Of a stretch of DNA of 64,000 bases, positions 38,101 through 46,204 are shown one piece after another. Position 1 is the first letter of the stretch. Every line of letters starts with the position of its first letter. Under the pieces are notes generated by a model. It was not told the DNA's origin. It ran no database searches and saw nothing but the letters and a program-made list of their open reading frames with translations. Position numbers and translations under genes: made by a program. The stretch comes from Telopea speciosissima (taxonomy: Eukaryota > Streptophyta > Magnoliopsida > Proteales > Proteaceae): NCBI RefSeq assembly GCF_018873765.1, contig NC_057923.1, forward strand, positions 11,544,413 through 11,608,412. Direction: 5' to 3'.

Positions 38101-41100
38101 CCACTTGACAAACTCTATTTTGGGTGAAACGTACATGTCAGGAAGGGACTTACAGTGTCTACCTTTCCTTGAACTGCCATGTGGCAATAAATGTGGGAGA
38201 TCAGGAAACCTTTTCCCTTTAGTATTTTAAAAATTAACAATTTGATTGGTTGTTGCCAACAGGGATCACCCATTCCGAAAGGGTATGGGACCGGCAAGGT
38301 ACTAAAACTCGGGTCTCGGTACCAACTCGGCCCTTGGAAAAACTGAGTTGAGTCGAGATCTCGCCGAGTTGGTGCATTTTTTTTTTCGATTCGATTCGAT
38401 GGGTTTTAGACCTAGTTTGGGTCTGAAACTTGGTATTCAACCTATTTTAAGCCATTTTAAACATAATGGCAGATGTTGCAAAAACAAAGTCCAAATATGA
38501 GTTTCAATTCGGACCATAGGTTGATAGGCGATGACGTACTAAATACCCTACTCTACACATAATTTAGTAATAGAAAGCAAGCAAAACATTCAATTAATAG
38601 CTAAACAACTTAAATAAGAATTAGAAATGTTAAAGTGATACATCAAACTGTTTAACAGTGTGTTACAACCATCATTACATAAAATGACTTTGAATCAAGT
38701 ATTCGGTCCCCGCTAGTGTCACATAGTCTTCCCATGACATAGTGTTGCTGTAATGTTGCATATAGTGCTCCACAGCAAGCATATAAGAGTTCTATCGAGT
38801 TAGGTAAGTAAATACATAGTAGATAGGTCATTTCCATGGGTCAACCCAAGATCTTGACCCGAGATCTGAGATCCGAGATCTCGCCGAGATATGTCTGTCG
38901 AGTTAGGTAAGTAAATACATAGTAGAAGGGTCATTTCCATGGGTCAACCTGAGATCTCGTCACCGAGATATCGCTGAGATATTGCACTTTTATGTATCAT
39001 ATGCCATCTCGTCTCGGTTTCTCAGAAAACCGAGAAACTCGCCGAGATCTCGCCGAGTCGAGACGAGTTTTAGAACTATGGGGACCGGCTGTTATGTGCA
39101 AAGTTGTATGCCACTTCTGTGGTGCCTGCTGAGACTGTATTATGATTCGAAGACCAAGTCAGAGACTACTGGGTGTCTCATAGAGTGACTCTCAACGACG
39201 ACGTTGAGACTTTTCGATTAGAAGAATGGATATAAATGAATAGATTATGTTAGGACAGATTGTAGGGTAGGTCCTGACATGTTTGGCATCGACATCAATT
39301 CATCTATAGTGATGTGCTTTTTGGTATTTGAGGAATGTTGATGCAAGAGTTGTATTTAGACTTGGTATTGTGTCCAGGATGCTTTTGCAACTTTGAATGA
39401 GCTTAATAGGCCTTTGCACTGATATGTAATTCTCATGCTAGCTTTGAAATACAAGATGGTAATTCATGAATTTTCTAAGCACTAATATAATGACCTTTTC
39501 ATGTACAACTCTTGAACTGCAGATGATTGCTTCATTCTATCAACATTTTGTGGTTCAGAGACGGGTATGCTTTTCTGCCTTCTCTTTAATACTTCTATCA
39601 ACTGGACTTCTTTTCCAATTAATCCTATCTCTATGTGTATATTTCAGTATCTCCAACTTTGTCAGGGTTAACCGGTTTGCTCTTTGCAAACACTTTCCAG
39701 AGTCCATGTAGTCCCTATTATTTTTCTCTTTAGGATTAATGAAACTCTTTTTTGAACACTTCCAGAGTCCACGTAGTCCCTGTTCTTTCCCTCTTCCTCA
39801 GAAAAGAAAAAATCAAAAAGTAATATAATCATTTATAGACTAGTACTTAAAATTGTCTAACAATAATACTTGTATTTTTCTTCATAGAACATTTACCTAG
39901 TTACTGCTAATGTTCTCACATCAATTGAATTAACTGAGACTGAACTTGATTTGAGAGCTTGCTGTTCAATTGAGCATTAATGTCCAAAGTTACTAGCTTT
40001 TTTAATTTTTTTTCTTATGCAAATTTAAAATACATTGTCCACCTGTTTGTTTGCCAGAATCAGAATCATCTGCGGCCTTGCAGGTTAGAGAGTAAAGACT
40101 GGTGAAGTATTAACTTGTAGGCTGTTACCTGGACACTTCAAATTAGGAACTGCATCCATGTGCAACACATGTTGATGCAGATTCTTACAGACACATCATT
40201 ACTTGTATCACCTGCCTACTACTACTACTACTACTACTAATAATGATGCAGATCAAAGGTATTTGAAAAAATTCCAAAGAAGGAAGAAGAAACTGAGTTA
40301 GCTCACAAGTCCACTTGCTGATTCAACTCAAACTGAGTTAACTCAGCTGGTTCAGCCAACTGAGCACCAGATTTGGTATTTGTTAAGTAGTATAGTCTAG
40401 TCTTGGTTTATATTATGTGGTGTTAGGTTGGTTTATATTGTGAGGGGTATTTTGGGTATGATGTGATATGACTTAAGTAGACTTAAGTAGGTAGGCTGTG
40501 GTTGTATGGTACGACTCGACCCGATGGATTGACTTGTTTGGAGGAGTATTTATATGTTTTACCCGTCTTGTTGTAAAGTGAGTGAAATTTGGGGATTTTC
40601 GAGTTAGGGTTTTTGGGTGAGAGCTAGCAGCGCTGTTTTGGGTGTTCTGGTGGGATCTCCATTTGTATCTTCTTCCATTTACATAGTGAATCATCTTCAG
40701 CTTCGCCAATGCACGTAGCACATCGTATTGGTGTGTGAACTACGTTAAATCTCTTTGTCATCTTGCTCTGTTTTTGTTTCTGTTCGTTTTTCTTTGGTGT
40801 TTGTTTTAATAGAAAGAGATCAGTTTATCATGAAGGAAGTATGACCTTGATTTTTTGAGTGAGACAGAAATGTTAGGCTATAAGCCTGTAGATACACCTA
40901 TGGATCCTTATGTCAAACTTGGAGCGTCTGATGACAAGGAGTTTGAAGATAAACATCAGTTTCAGAGATTAGTCAGCAAACTTAAATATTTTACTGTGAC
41001 CCTGATCTGGTATCTCTTTTGTTGGTGCAATTAGTCACTTTATGTAGACACCTAAGCAAGTTCATTGGGAGGTAGCTTGTCGTATATTGAGATACCTTAA

Positions 41101-44100
41101 GGGTGCAGCAGCGAAAGGCCTTATTTGTCGTCGTCATGGTTACACTAATATTGTTGGTTATTTTGATGTTGATTGGGCTGGTGTTAATGGTGATCGGTGA
41201 TTTACTATAGGCTATTGTACCTTCTTTGGGGGTAATCTTGTTACATGGAGAAGCAAGAAACTAACTACTGTGGTCCATTTGAATCTTGAAGTTGAGTATT
41301 GAGCTATGGCTCACAGTGCAACTGAGATGATGTGGCTTCGGTCCTTTATTCAGGAGCTTGGCTATTTGGTCAACAAACCGATGGAGATGTTTTGTGATAA
41401 CCAAGCGTCCATTTGCATTTCTAATAATCCAGCTTTTCATGAGAGGACGGAGCATATTGAAGTAAATTGTCATTTTGTTTGGGACGCAGTAATGAAAAGT
41501 TAATCTCCGCACCTTTTGTCAGCTCTCATAGTCAACTTGGGGATTTCTTTACCAAAGCCTTGTTTCAAAATGTTTTTCTACAAGGATGTTTCAAGCTGGG
41601 CATGGGTGATGTCTAGTTTCGGTTTATGTTATGTGGTGTTATGTTGGTTTTTATTGTGAGCGGCATTTTGGGTATGATGTGATATGACTTAAGTAGATTT
41701 AAGTAGGTCAGTTGTGATTGTATATGGGTACTTTTAGTTCTAATTTAACATATCCCCTGCCCCACGGTTTAAGCAGATTGCACACAACTCAAACTGTGGG
41801 CAAGGTTTCTTCTTCTTCTCTATTGCTGCTGGTTCTTAATGCCTTGATGTTGTCACAGTACTCCCATCATGGGATACTTTTAATAGTTCATTTGTTTTAT
41901 TTAAGTAGTTACTTGTATTGGTTGGCAACCAACTAAAGAGTTCCAACTCATTAGGACTTTGCTTTATTTTCTTACTTGTAATAGATGAGTTCCAGCTTAA
42001 GGGGGACTCTATCTTATCTCCTACCTTACCTAGTTGTTAGAGCTCAAGTCCAACAAGCCATCCTTTAAGGCTGTACTGTAGGGGGGGGGTTATTTATAAT
42101 TTTATTCCTTGTTAGAGTCAACTAAGACTCCTTTTTACCTCTTTTATAAATTTAAAGGGGGACAGCCTACGATTTGATGATGAATCAAGTTGGGTATTCT
42201 GCCCAGAATTCTATGTTAATTCAAGATCTTCTATTGTGGTGACTCAGTGGATGTGATTGGTGGTGATTCCCAGTCCTTTCCATCTCTTTATCTTATCCTA
42301 CTTTCTTTCAGCATTCAACTAAGTACTCCATTGTTTTCTGCAACTCCATGTCCTTTCCAATGATCTCAATAACAGTGTTTTTTTTTTTGGAGTTAATTTG
42401 ATTCTGCTGCAGTCTGATTCTCATTGTTAATTTATTGCTGCCATTCATATACACATATGATCTGCCCCAGACCCCGCAGTGGCGGGAGCCTCGTGCACTG
42501 GGTGCGTCCTTGTTCATATACACATTCTTGACTCCATTAAAATCCTTCAAACTAGGGATTGAAACTGTAATTTTCAAGTCTGATTTGAGGTGTTTTAATT
42601 GAACATGGAATCTGTCCAATCTCAGCGTCCAACTGATGAATTTATCTGATGTTATACTATGTTATTCTCCTCTATTGGATCTACCTACAACCTGGATTTC
42701 ATCTAGATCAGAGTCACTGATCTGCTGGAATCTGAAATCTCTGATTCTGTTAAGACTTGAGGTATTTCAATCTGATGGGACTCTTCTAAAACTGTCTATC
42801 AACCCATCTGATTCTGTCCCAATTTTGTAGAACTGTTACTCTCATTATCAGAAACCCTGGACCTTATTATTACTTGCATCTGGGTTACTGATCTATTGAT
42901 ATTGAATTTCCTTTGAAATCTGGTATATTTCTTTGGTCTGCGATTCTTGCATGTTGTTGGTTTTCTGAAAGCTAGTGTTAGGTGGATTTAAACCCCATCA
43001 AATTGTCTATTGCTTCTACAACTCAAACAAATGTACAGAAAATAAGTACTATCGTTTGTACGGACAGTTGCAATTTGATCTCTTTTTATAGCACTCGTAA
43101 ATAATTTTAGACGACACTAAGATGGACACAATATGTAAAAGAAGATATAAAATTATATATATATATATATATATATTTGATCCTTCCATAACACTGATAG
43201 AAATCATTTATAGACAATTGTATGATATGAAATGATTAAATATCTAAATTTTTTTTTCACAAAATCTACCCAAGTCTCTGAATCCTGTTTTTAGCGCCTT
43301 GCTGAGTCCAAGATGTTGCTCCATATTGAATTCTGATACCTGCACCCATATTCATATGACACAGATTGTAGGAGGTCCTAAACTAGGCATAGTGTTTTAA
43401 TCAGAGGGTGTTTATGGTGAGTTTTAATTGGTTATTTTTTTTGGACAATAAGCTTCTTTGATGTTTGCTCTTGGTCTCTGATGATAGGTGTGTGTTGTGT
43501 TGTGTTGTCTTTCCTGTTTTGAATGATTTACACAATGAGTCATATGGCTAAGTTTCAAAGGCCCTAACCCTATTTTGACCTCTTATTAACCTTAAATTGA
43601 GCTACTTTTTATGTTCAATTCTTTTGTTTTTCCCCAAGGTTGAATTTCAGGTCTGTAGTGAATCCAGCTTGCTTTTCTGATTCTTGTTTTTACACCCTTG
43701 TAGTTGAACATACCTGACAAATCCAGTTGATTGATCTTACCCACCAGGTGAAGAATCCATTTGAAGAAGATGAAATAGTTGGAATCACAAACTATATTGA
43801 CTTTGGCTTTGAGTTGGAGACAAGGTACATGGGCTCTCTGAGTGGTGAAATGAGTAGCTAATTGCAAATCATTGTATTTAACCATGGTTCCTGAGTTCAG
43901 TTTGATCTTATTCTGAAGCATTGGTGGAGCTGAGTCATCAAATAGTGCCCAAGATGCCACCTTTCAAATAGCTGCATCTTGGCAAGCGAATAAGAACTTA
44001 TTGGTTAAGGTAACATTTTTTACTGATTCTTCTGATTGTGTATGATTGATCAATATTGTAGTTAAAGTATCACCAAGACCATGACTAGTTAGTCAACTTT

Positions 44101-45459
44101 TCTAGCCAATAGTAAGTTGATCACTTGACTTGTTCTGTTCTTTTACTACCCACTTTAGCCGGCCAGAATGCCTGCTCATCTTGACTTTGCTGTGGATTAA
44201 CACTGACATAGTTTCATATTTACAGGGAAAGTTGGGTCCTATTAGCTCGTCAATAGCTTTGGCATTCAAGTCATGGTGGAAACCTTCCTTCACATTCAGC
44301 ATTTCAGGTACATTTAATTGGTAGTTTTTTTTAATGGATACCATGAAAGGGGCTCTTCAATGTTTCATATATTAATTTTGATACTGTGACCTCATTCTTA
44401 CTCTTAAACAATGAGAAAGGAGTGGTATTGTCTTGTTGTTTTCACTAAGTTTAAGATGGTTTTGATTTCTTGATTAAACTTTTGGTGAAAGTCTGCCAGC
44501 TTCTCTTACTGCCTTCTCTTCATCATGTGAGTTTAGGCAAAATTAAGCCCAATACACATTCATCATAGTAACAAGAAAGTCTCAATAAAAAAGAGAAATA
44601 GAATGTCAAATTGACTATATATATGTAGGTTAGAACAGATGGTCCAAGATAATTTTTATGGTGGGCCTTTTTCTATGTAGAGGTTAAGAAGCAATGGAAT
44701 TGGTAGTAACATACTAGATGTTCTCTTTAACATTTGATTTTTCAGTTACTTATTTTGATTTATCTTTATATATTCGCATTGCCCTCCAGAAAGTTTTGTC
44801 AAAGATGGGCTGATGTTTAATGGAAGAGCTTAGCTTGCAGTCGAGAAAACATGCAACTCACAAACCAAAGTGCACTTTAAAGATTTGAATGTACTAACCA
44901 AGCACTTGCATTTCTCTGCAGCTGTTAGAGATCGTAGGCTGGAGAAAACTGCATTGGGATTTGGACTCCGTATCGAGGATCTTCGAGAAGCCAGGTTCAA
45001 TTCAACCCTGCTCCTTCACAAAATAATATGTTTATATTTGTCATATTTTGGCACTTTCCTGTGACATGTTAATATGGTTACTCTTCTTTGTTCGGTTCCA
45101 CCTACTTTTTCCACTGTCTTTTTCCACTGTAGTCAGACAGAGATTGAATTAGCTCAAAGTTTGTTATCTGTTTGCTTAGTAGTAGTTGGAGTTCGGGTTG
45201 TGTGTGCTACTAAATATTTACTTCATTTCAATCTTTTTATTTCAGTGGTAGTAGAGCCTACTGACATAATTTTTTCCCCCTTCAATGTAGCTATGAAAGA
45301 GCTGATCCAAATTATGTAATGTTGACGCCGAACAAGGAGCACTTGGCACAAGGTATTGTTTGGAAAATGGGGAAAAGGCCAATGCTACAATCAGATGTAG
45401 ACACTGGGAATTTTGACAATTTACCAAGGGAACTGAGACCCCTGGGAAGAATTTTGTAA
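11151..45459 (+). CDS. OM47: OM47-like plant beta-barrel outer-membrane protein, 14 exons, 428 aa
   Basis: Coding exons read from sequence: 11151-11254, 12688-12832, 14280-14347, 14445-14498, 14619-14702, 14805-14890, 32775-32855, 35245-35375, 39523-39564, 43748-43824, 43919-44009, 44226-44307, 44922-44994, 45291-45459. All introns are GT-AG, phases join without a stop, and the total is 1,287 nt. The product has no signal peptide. It has a Pro-rich N-terminus ([17 protein letters not shown]) and then many short amphipathic strands, as in VDAC-like barrels ([44 protein letters not shown]), ending PLGRIL. I recognise it as the plant family reported from the Arabidopsis mitochondrial outer membrane as OM47; 428 aa fits about 47 kDa. 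Its transport role is not settled. Introns of 17.9, 4.2, 4.1 and 2.4 kb are mostly transposon DNA, yet the frame is intact. DEGP1 lies 3.8 kb downstream on the same strand. Confidence 0.85.
11805..12165 (+). repeat. Tandem duplication, two units of about 181 bp
   Basis: Two adjacent copies (11,805-11,985 and 11,986-12,165) differ at only a few bases. Both run from TCAAGTTCTTGTTGTCTCAA to AATAAAAAGGAAAC. They lie in intron 1 of the OM47-like gene. The high identity indicates a recent local duplication. Confidence 0.85.
12900..13387. other. Intronic repeat-like DNA in OM47 intron 2
   Basis: From about 13,000 to 13,380 the minus strand resembles part of an LTR or leader, with a TATAAATA-like box near 13,100. 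No second LTR copy is visible in the window and no protein is encoded. Confidence 0.3.
13388..13795 (-). mobile_element. RTE-type LINE fragment, reverse-transcriptase part
   Basis: Read on the minus strand it encodes reverse-transcriptase sequence. An upstream [20 protein letters not shown] leads into [17 protein letters not shown] and then [14 protein letters not shown]. These match the fingers and palm of plant RTE-clade LINEs; the same block occurs in decayed form at 55.8-56.0 kb. The copy lacks the endonuclease, the catalytic FADD motif and the 3' end, so it is dead. A poly-C run (13,503-13,525) interrupts it. It sits antisense in OM47 intron 2. Confidence 0.8.
14891..16090. other. OM47 intron 6, left part, no gene seen
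   Basis: Unique-looking AT-rich intron sequence with a purine-rich patch at about 15,300-15,360. No coding similarity or clear element ends were seen before the palindromic repeat at 16.1 kb. Confidence 0.45.
16091..16230. mobile_element. Diverged member of the GAGATCTC palindromic small-element family
   Basis: It starts CATAGTTCAAAAACTTGCC, matching the terminal repeat of the 38.3-39.1 kb copy (CATAGTTCTAAAACTCG on the opposite strand). It continues with GAGATCTTGAG, GACGAGATAG and TTTCGAGAAATCTCG. The right end is not clear and no target-site duplication was found, so this is an eroded copy. Confidence 0.45.
16363..16687 (-). repeat. copia 3' LTR
   Basis: The 325-bp LTR has TG/CA ends and a neighbouring polypurine tract. 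It differs from the 5' LTR by about three base changes and lacks 10 bp from a short hairpin (GCTTACCC...GGGTAAGC) near the internal side. Confidence 0.95.
16695..17406 (-). pseudogene. copia pol C-terminus: end of RT and RNase H
   Basis: Minus-strand frame after the small-element insertion. The RT thumb region ([18 protein letters not shown], then SQFMHNP) runs to a premature stop after about 71 codons. RNase H then follows in the same direction, with [22 protein letters not shown] and [16 protein letters not shown] containing the expected Asp, Glu and Asp. It ends [19 protein letters not shown] seven bases from the 3' LTR. The stop between the parts shows decay. Confidence 0.9.
17415..17851. 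mobile_element. 437-bp palindrome-rich small element (GAGATCTCGGC repeats), hAT-like
   Basis: It sits inside the copia RT region between perfect 8-bp duplications ACAGTAGG (17,407-17,414 and 17,852-17,859). Removing the element restores the RT reading at a known motif, so the boundaries are exact. The ends are inverted: CAAGGTTCGAGAACTCG against CAAGGTACTAAAACTCG. The interior holds about fifteen partly overlapping GAGATCTC palindromes spaced by CGG or CCG. An 8-bp duplication and CAAGG ends point to the hAT superfamily. No transposase or convincing protein is encoded; frames rich in SRRD or RSRR are translation of the repeat. Confidence 0.85.
17860..18560 (-). pseudogene. copia reverse transcriptase domain
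   Basis: The minus-strand frame carries the RVT_2-type RT in order: [56 protein letters not shown], then the catalytic [10 protein letters not shown] and [13 protein letters not shown]. The catalytic Asp residues are kept. The frame ends abruptly at DTPMDPTV, where the 437-bp element is inserted; the remainder lies at 17,406-16,695. Confidence 0.92.
18536..20210 (-). pseudogene. copia integrase region, two frames
   Basis: From 20,210 to 19,425 the minus strand reads the pre-integrase zinc region (WHSRLGHPP ... [13 protein letters not shown]) and integrase core ([34 protein letters not shown]). The next frame (19,450-18,536) carries the C-terminal part ([16 protein letters not shown]-like, then a long PST-rich linker). 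In the first catalytic motif, usually SDVWGP, the Asp is Gly (HTGVWGPS), which should abolish strand transfer. A frameshift separates the two parts near 19,440. Confidence 0.88.
20110..20763 (-). pseudogene. copia gag C-terminus and protease
   Basis: The minus-strand frame holds a gag zinc knuckle in which the last Cys is His ([20 protein letters not shown]), and then the protease site [13 protein letters not shown]. Copia proteases normally have DSGA there; the Ser in place of Gly is expected to disturb the active site. A frameshift follows before the integrase region. The upstream part of gag is cut off by the hAT-type element. Confidence 0.85.
20772..22833. mobile_element. 2,062-bp hAT-type element carrying an LRR receptor-like fragment
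   Basis: The terminal inverted repeats TAGGGGTGTCAAT and ATTGACACCCCTA are perfect over 13 bp, with a perfect 8-bp target duplication CTCTAAAG (20,764-20,771 and 22,834-22,841). This is diagnostic of hAT elements. Subterminal DNA is rich in GGGTTGGGC, CCCTGACCC and GGGCCGGG words. It interrupts copia gag. No transposase is present. The AT-rich interior includes a fragment of a receptor-like protein gene (21,419-21,580) and a short direct repeat of GAAGAGTGAAAACGAAATTGG (about 22,473 and 22,525). Confidence 0.9.
21419..21580 (+). pseudogene. Captured LRR receptor-like protein fragment
   Basis: A 54-codon plus-strand frame (including stop) reads [18 protein letters not shown], then [19 protein letters not shown] and [14 protein letters not shown]. 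This fits the conserved C-terminal ectodomain of plant LRR receptor-like proteins: the YQDSVTV-type island border, then the IDFSNN...GEIP repeat that precedes the last LRRs. It stops after LYVLY. It is too short to be functional and lies inside the hAT-type element, so it was probably captured with it. Confidence 0.75.
22842..23433 (-). pseudogene. copia gag N-terminal part
   Basis: The minus-strand frame reads the typical copia gag start ([20 protein letters not shown]) and continues with [27 protein letters not shown] and [13 protein letters not shown]. It is cut on one side by the hAT-type element and on the other by the large-LTR element, which is inserted within the first few codons. The true gag ATG lies on the far side at about 30,046. 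Confidence 0.9.
23434..25119 (+). repeat. 5' LTR of the LARD-like element
   Basis: Begins TGATGAGCACATTTATG and ends CTCAAACA. TATATAA (23,953-23,959) and TATAAATA (24,388-24,395) are candidate promoter boxes; the second is followed by a transcribed-like region before the LTR end. Pyrimidine-rich runs (CTTCTTCTTC) are frequent. Confidence 0.95.
25126..25143 (+). other. Primer-binding site matching tRNA-Asp
   Basis: TGGCGCCGTTGCCGGGGA starts six bases after the LTR. It is the exact 18-base complement of the 3' end of plant tRNA-Asp(GUC), ending CCA. This primer is typical of some plant gypsy lineages and their non-autonomous derivatives. Confidence 0.85.
25698..26312 (+). CDS. gag-like open frame of the LARD-like element, 204 aa
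   Basis: An uninterrupted frame starts [20 protein letters not shown]. It continues through a long Asn/Gln/Pro/Tyr/Phe-rich low-complexity region (residues about 36-155), then an acidic, probably helical C-terminus ([20 protein letters not shown]). The sequence resembles the Gln/Pro-rich C-terminal part of gag in plant gypsy derivatives. No CCHC knuckle, protease or RT is present. An intact frame in a non-autonomous element with nearly identical LTRs suggests it was translated recently. The upstream 25,144-25,690 leader has no long frame. Confidence 0.6.
   Translation: MGDTLPNKTLGERWTYAKATMILEETFKQVREAKSSERENNFAPPQYNFAPQPNYGLSGNFDWSLPQTIHVMEGCPNLYGGSYGDENVSSQFQYNSFGTYNQGWSDHPDFLWDQWNNQAGPPNFQYHGQFGPPMPNPPLNLNVPPLLEPYHQPLEFQNMGEEARLNELEKYIDLLTTGQNAMEKQLSQLITMVQEEETGTLPSP
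26619..27119 (+). pseudogene. Second open frame of the LARD-like element, 166 aa, unknown
   Basis: The frame starts [20 protein letters not shown] and contains two imperfect copies of a motif, [14 protein letters not shown] and [14 protein letters not shown], about 55 residues apart, each followed by a short acidic or aromatic segment. A related acidic sequence precedes it at 26,360-26,590, broken by stops. The family is unknown to me. Such acidic frames occur between gag and the 3' LTR in plant non-autonomous elements. It may be the end of a formerly continuous gag-pol frame. Confidence 0.45.
27250..28335 (+). other. 3' internal region with repeated AAGTGTGGGGG purine tracts
   Basis: The word AAGTGTGGGGG occurs at about 27,265, 28,030 and 28,320. 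The last lies directly before the 3' LTR and is the likely polypurine tract; the other two may be secondary tracts or internal duplications. The remainder is non-coding AT-rich sequence. Confidence 0.6.
28336..30021 (+). repeat. 3' LTR of the LARD-like element
   Basis: Same length as the 5' LTR (1,686 bp). About eight single-base differences are visible, for example GGATAGAG against GGACAGAG near the start and GATTAACCC against GATTGACCC near the end. TATATAA is at 28,855-28,861. The high identity indicates recent insertion. Confidence 0.95.
30027..30789 (-). other. copia 5' leader and gag start
   Basis: Between the LARD insertion and the copia 5' LTR lie the initiator-Met-type primer site (30,778-30,789), an untranslated leader of about 730 bases, and the gag start codon near 30,046 with only a few codons left before the insertion. 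Short plus-strand frames here are not genes. Confidence 0.8.
30790..31124 (-). repeat. copia 5' LTR
   Basis: The 335-bp LTR has TG/CA ends next to the primer-binding site, with the target duplication CTATG just outside. It keeps the small hairpin GCTTACCC...GGGTAAGC that is half deleted in the other LTR. Confidence 0.95.
31474..31581. mobile_element. Short decayed member of the GAGATCTC palindromic family
   Basis: It begins CATAGTTCCGAG and ends with the inverse GAGTTTTCGAACCATG, enclosing a poly-A run and TCGCCGAGATCTCGAGATTTCG. The ends match the terminal repeats of the 38.3-kb copy. No clear target duplication was seen, so the borders are approximate. Confidence 0.55.
31590..32774. other. 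OM47 intron 6, right part, no gene seen
   Basis: AT-rich sequence up to the exon 7 acceptor (32,772-32,774). Short frames near 31,555 and 32,157-32,390 are not conserved-looking. No further element ends were recognised. Confidence 0.45.
33735..33995 (+). mobile_element. RTE-type LINE 3' end
   Basis: The plus-strand frame reads [19 protein letters not shown], then [20 protein letters not shown], and ends [13 protein letters not shown] before GTTGGGATAAGGCTGAGTTG and a TTGTTGTTG tail. It is the C-terminus and 3' tail of the plant RTE-clade LINE also found at 56.4-56.86 kb. Being truncated at its 5' end is normal for LINE insertion. It lies in OM47 intron 7. Confidence 0.8.
34240..34820. repeat. 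Dispersed repeat, copy related to 58.28-58.86 kb
   Basis: Shares an ordered set of words with the region at 58.3-58.8 kb, including AAAGACTC, GGAAAGGCCTAA, ATTAGGTAAC and ACTGACTAGGAAA. It contains an AAATAAAA-type short tandem array at about 34,600-34,640. No protein is encoded. It may be an LTR or leader fragment of an unidentified element. Confidence 0.45.
34830..37090. other. OM47 exon 8 surrounded by intron DNA without other genes
   Basis: Apart from exon 8 (35,245-35,375) this stretch holds only AT-rich intron sequence. A small AGGCGATCCTAGGTGTTGTAGGG segment near 35,645 resembles the MITE-like piece at about 57.15-57.8 kb. Confidence 0.45.
36301..36465 (+). repeat. Tandem duplication, two 83-bp units
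   Basis: Units 36,301-36,383 and 36,384-36,465 share TGACAAAAGAACAT and ATGCTTCCAATAATCATG, and end in GAGATTTA/AAGATTT. Several differences show it is older than the intron 1 duplication. Confidence 0.7.
37110..37360 (+). pseudogene. Ty3/gypsy reverse-transcriptase fragment
   Basis: The plus-strand frame reads [19 protein letters not shown], then [20 protein letters not shown] and [13 protein letters not shown]. It is the RT thumb and connection typical of plant gypsy elements. A frameshift near 37,315 leads into [11 protein letters not shown], the next conserved block. The catalytic YVDD is missing and no LTRs were found. It is a dead fragment in OM47 intron 8. Confidence 0.85.
37595..37825 (+). 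repeat. Diverged duplication of a 60-bp segment
   Basis: About 37,597-37,656 and 37,763-37,823 both read CCCACCCGRTCTGGTTC, then GAACTGAACATATGTCGAAA and a GAAGGT end. The spacing is about 166 bp. Confidence 0.65.
38295..39080. mobile_element. 786-bp member of the GAGATCTC palindromic small-element family
   Basis: It is flanked by a perfect 8-bp duplication GGGACCGG (38,287-38,294 and 39,081-39,088). The ends are inverted: CAAGGTACTAAAACTCGGG against CATAGTTCTAAAACTCGTC. GAGATCTCGCCGAG-type palindromes cluster near both ends, while the AT-rich middle holds a 95-100-bp internal duplication starting GTTAGGTAAGTAAATACAT (about 38,799 and 38,901). Ends and duplication length agree with the 437-bp copy at 17.4 kb, so they are one non-autonomous hAT-like family. 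It is inserted in OM47 intron 8. Confidence 0.85.
39090..40390. other. OM47 exon 9 and flanking intron, nothing else recognised
   Basis: Besides the 42-base exon 9 (39,523-39,564) the DNA is AT-rich, with a short near-repeat TTCCAGAGTCCAYGTAGTCCCT (about 39,695 and 39,760) and an ACT/ACC-type trinucleotide run near 40,215. Confidence 0.45.
40396..41727 (+). mobile_element. Internally deleted Ty1/copia remnant with both LTR-like repeats
   Basis: Direct repeats at about 40,396-40,510 and 41,612-41,727 share TATGTGGTGTTA and TGATGTGATATGACTTAAGTAG. Between them, from about 40,850, the plus strand encodes the end of copia pol in several broken frames: a DTPMDP-like segment, a [15 protein letters not shown] segment, and RNase H ([36 protein letters not shown]). 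Gag, protease, integrase and most of RT are gone. It is a different copia family from the one in intron 6 and lies in OM47 intron 9. Confidence 0.75.
42455..42515 (-). mobile_element. SINE-like fragment
   Basis: Read on the minus strand it contains GCACGAGGCTCCCGCCACTG followed by CGGGGTCTGGGG. This is the conserved word of a widespread plant SINE (Au-type). Only about 60 bases are recognisable. A related word occurs at 62,940. Confidence 0.5.
42520..43745. other. OM47 intron 9, right part, no gene
   Basis: CTGATT/AATCTG-rich sequence (about 42,600-42,860) followed by AT-rich intron DNA, including an (AT)n microsatellite near 43,155-43,176. Confidence 0.45.
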
Positions 45460-46196
45460 TTTTCTTCTGTTTTCTTTTCAATTTCTCCAAGCCGGCCACA
45501 GAATTTCTATGAAACATTTACGAATGGTGGAGCATTCCAAGTATCCTGTGTTGGATCCTTTCCTAACTGACTCGTCAGAGTAATCTGAGGATGAATTTGG
45601 GTCATTACAAAAGCACTGGCCTAGGAAGTATTCATTTTGTCTCTGGACATGGTAAATGGTGTAACTATTAGCACATGTTAGGTCTTCTAGATGTTTTGGT
45701 GGGTTATCTGTTGCTGCGCTCTTAAGCTTGTCAGGCTAGATATTCTGTCAAATTTTGGATTATAGAGTTCTTGAATATAAGCATGATGCAGCCATGAAAA
45801 GTTGGAGATCAAAGAAATAGGACTTTTACCCATAATTGTACTCTATGCATACTACCAATTATTTCTCTAGATTTATTTGTTCACTTGTATGGTTGAATAA
45901 CAGGGTGTCAGTGTTCACAGTATCTCATTCTTCTGCTGGTCGTTACCGGAGAAGATAATACCAATCAGATCATCGCAACCACTGGATGGTTGCCATCTTC
46001 TCTCATTAATTTTGCAGATGTTATTTGTCTGGTTTCCAGAAGCACTGATAAGTGCAACATTTGGTCTGCATTTTCTCACACTATTTCTTCAATGAAAAGT
46101 CTCTTCAATGCCATTACTGCAGTCTCACGGAGTCATGTTAAGGTAGGATTCAGATATGAAACTATGGCCTATGGGAATTGCATTCTTGAAATGAAT
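45460..46196. other. OM47-like 3' flank, no gene seen
   Basis: Follows the TAA at 45,457-45,459. It presumably contains the 3' UTR and polyadenylation site, but I see no decisive AATAAA hexamer near the stop. The short plus-strand frame at 45,990-46,202 is not family-like. Confidence 0.4.
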
Positions 46197-46204
46197 GTGT
46201 AAGG

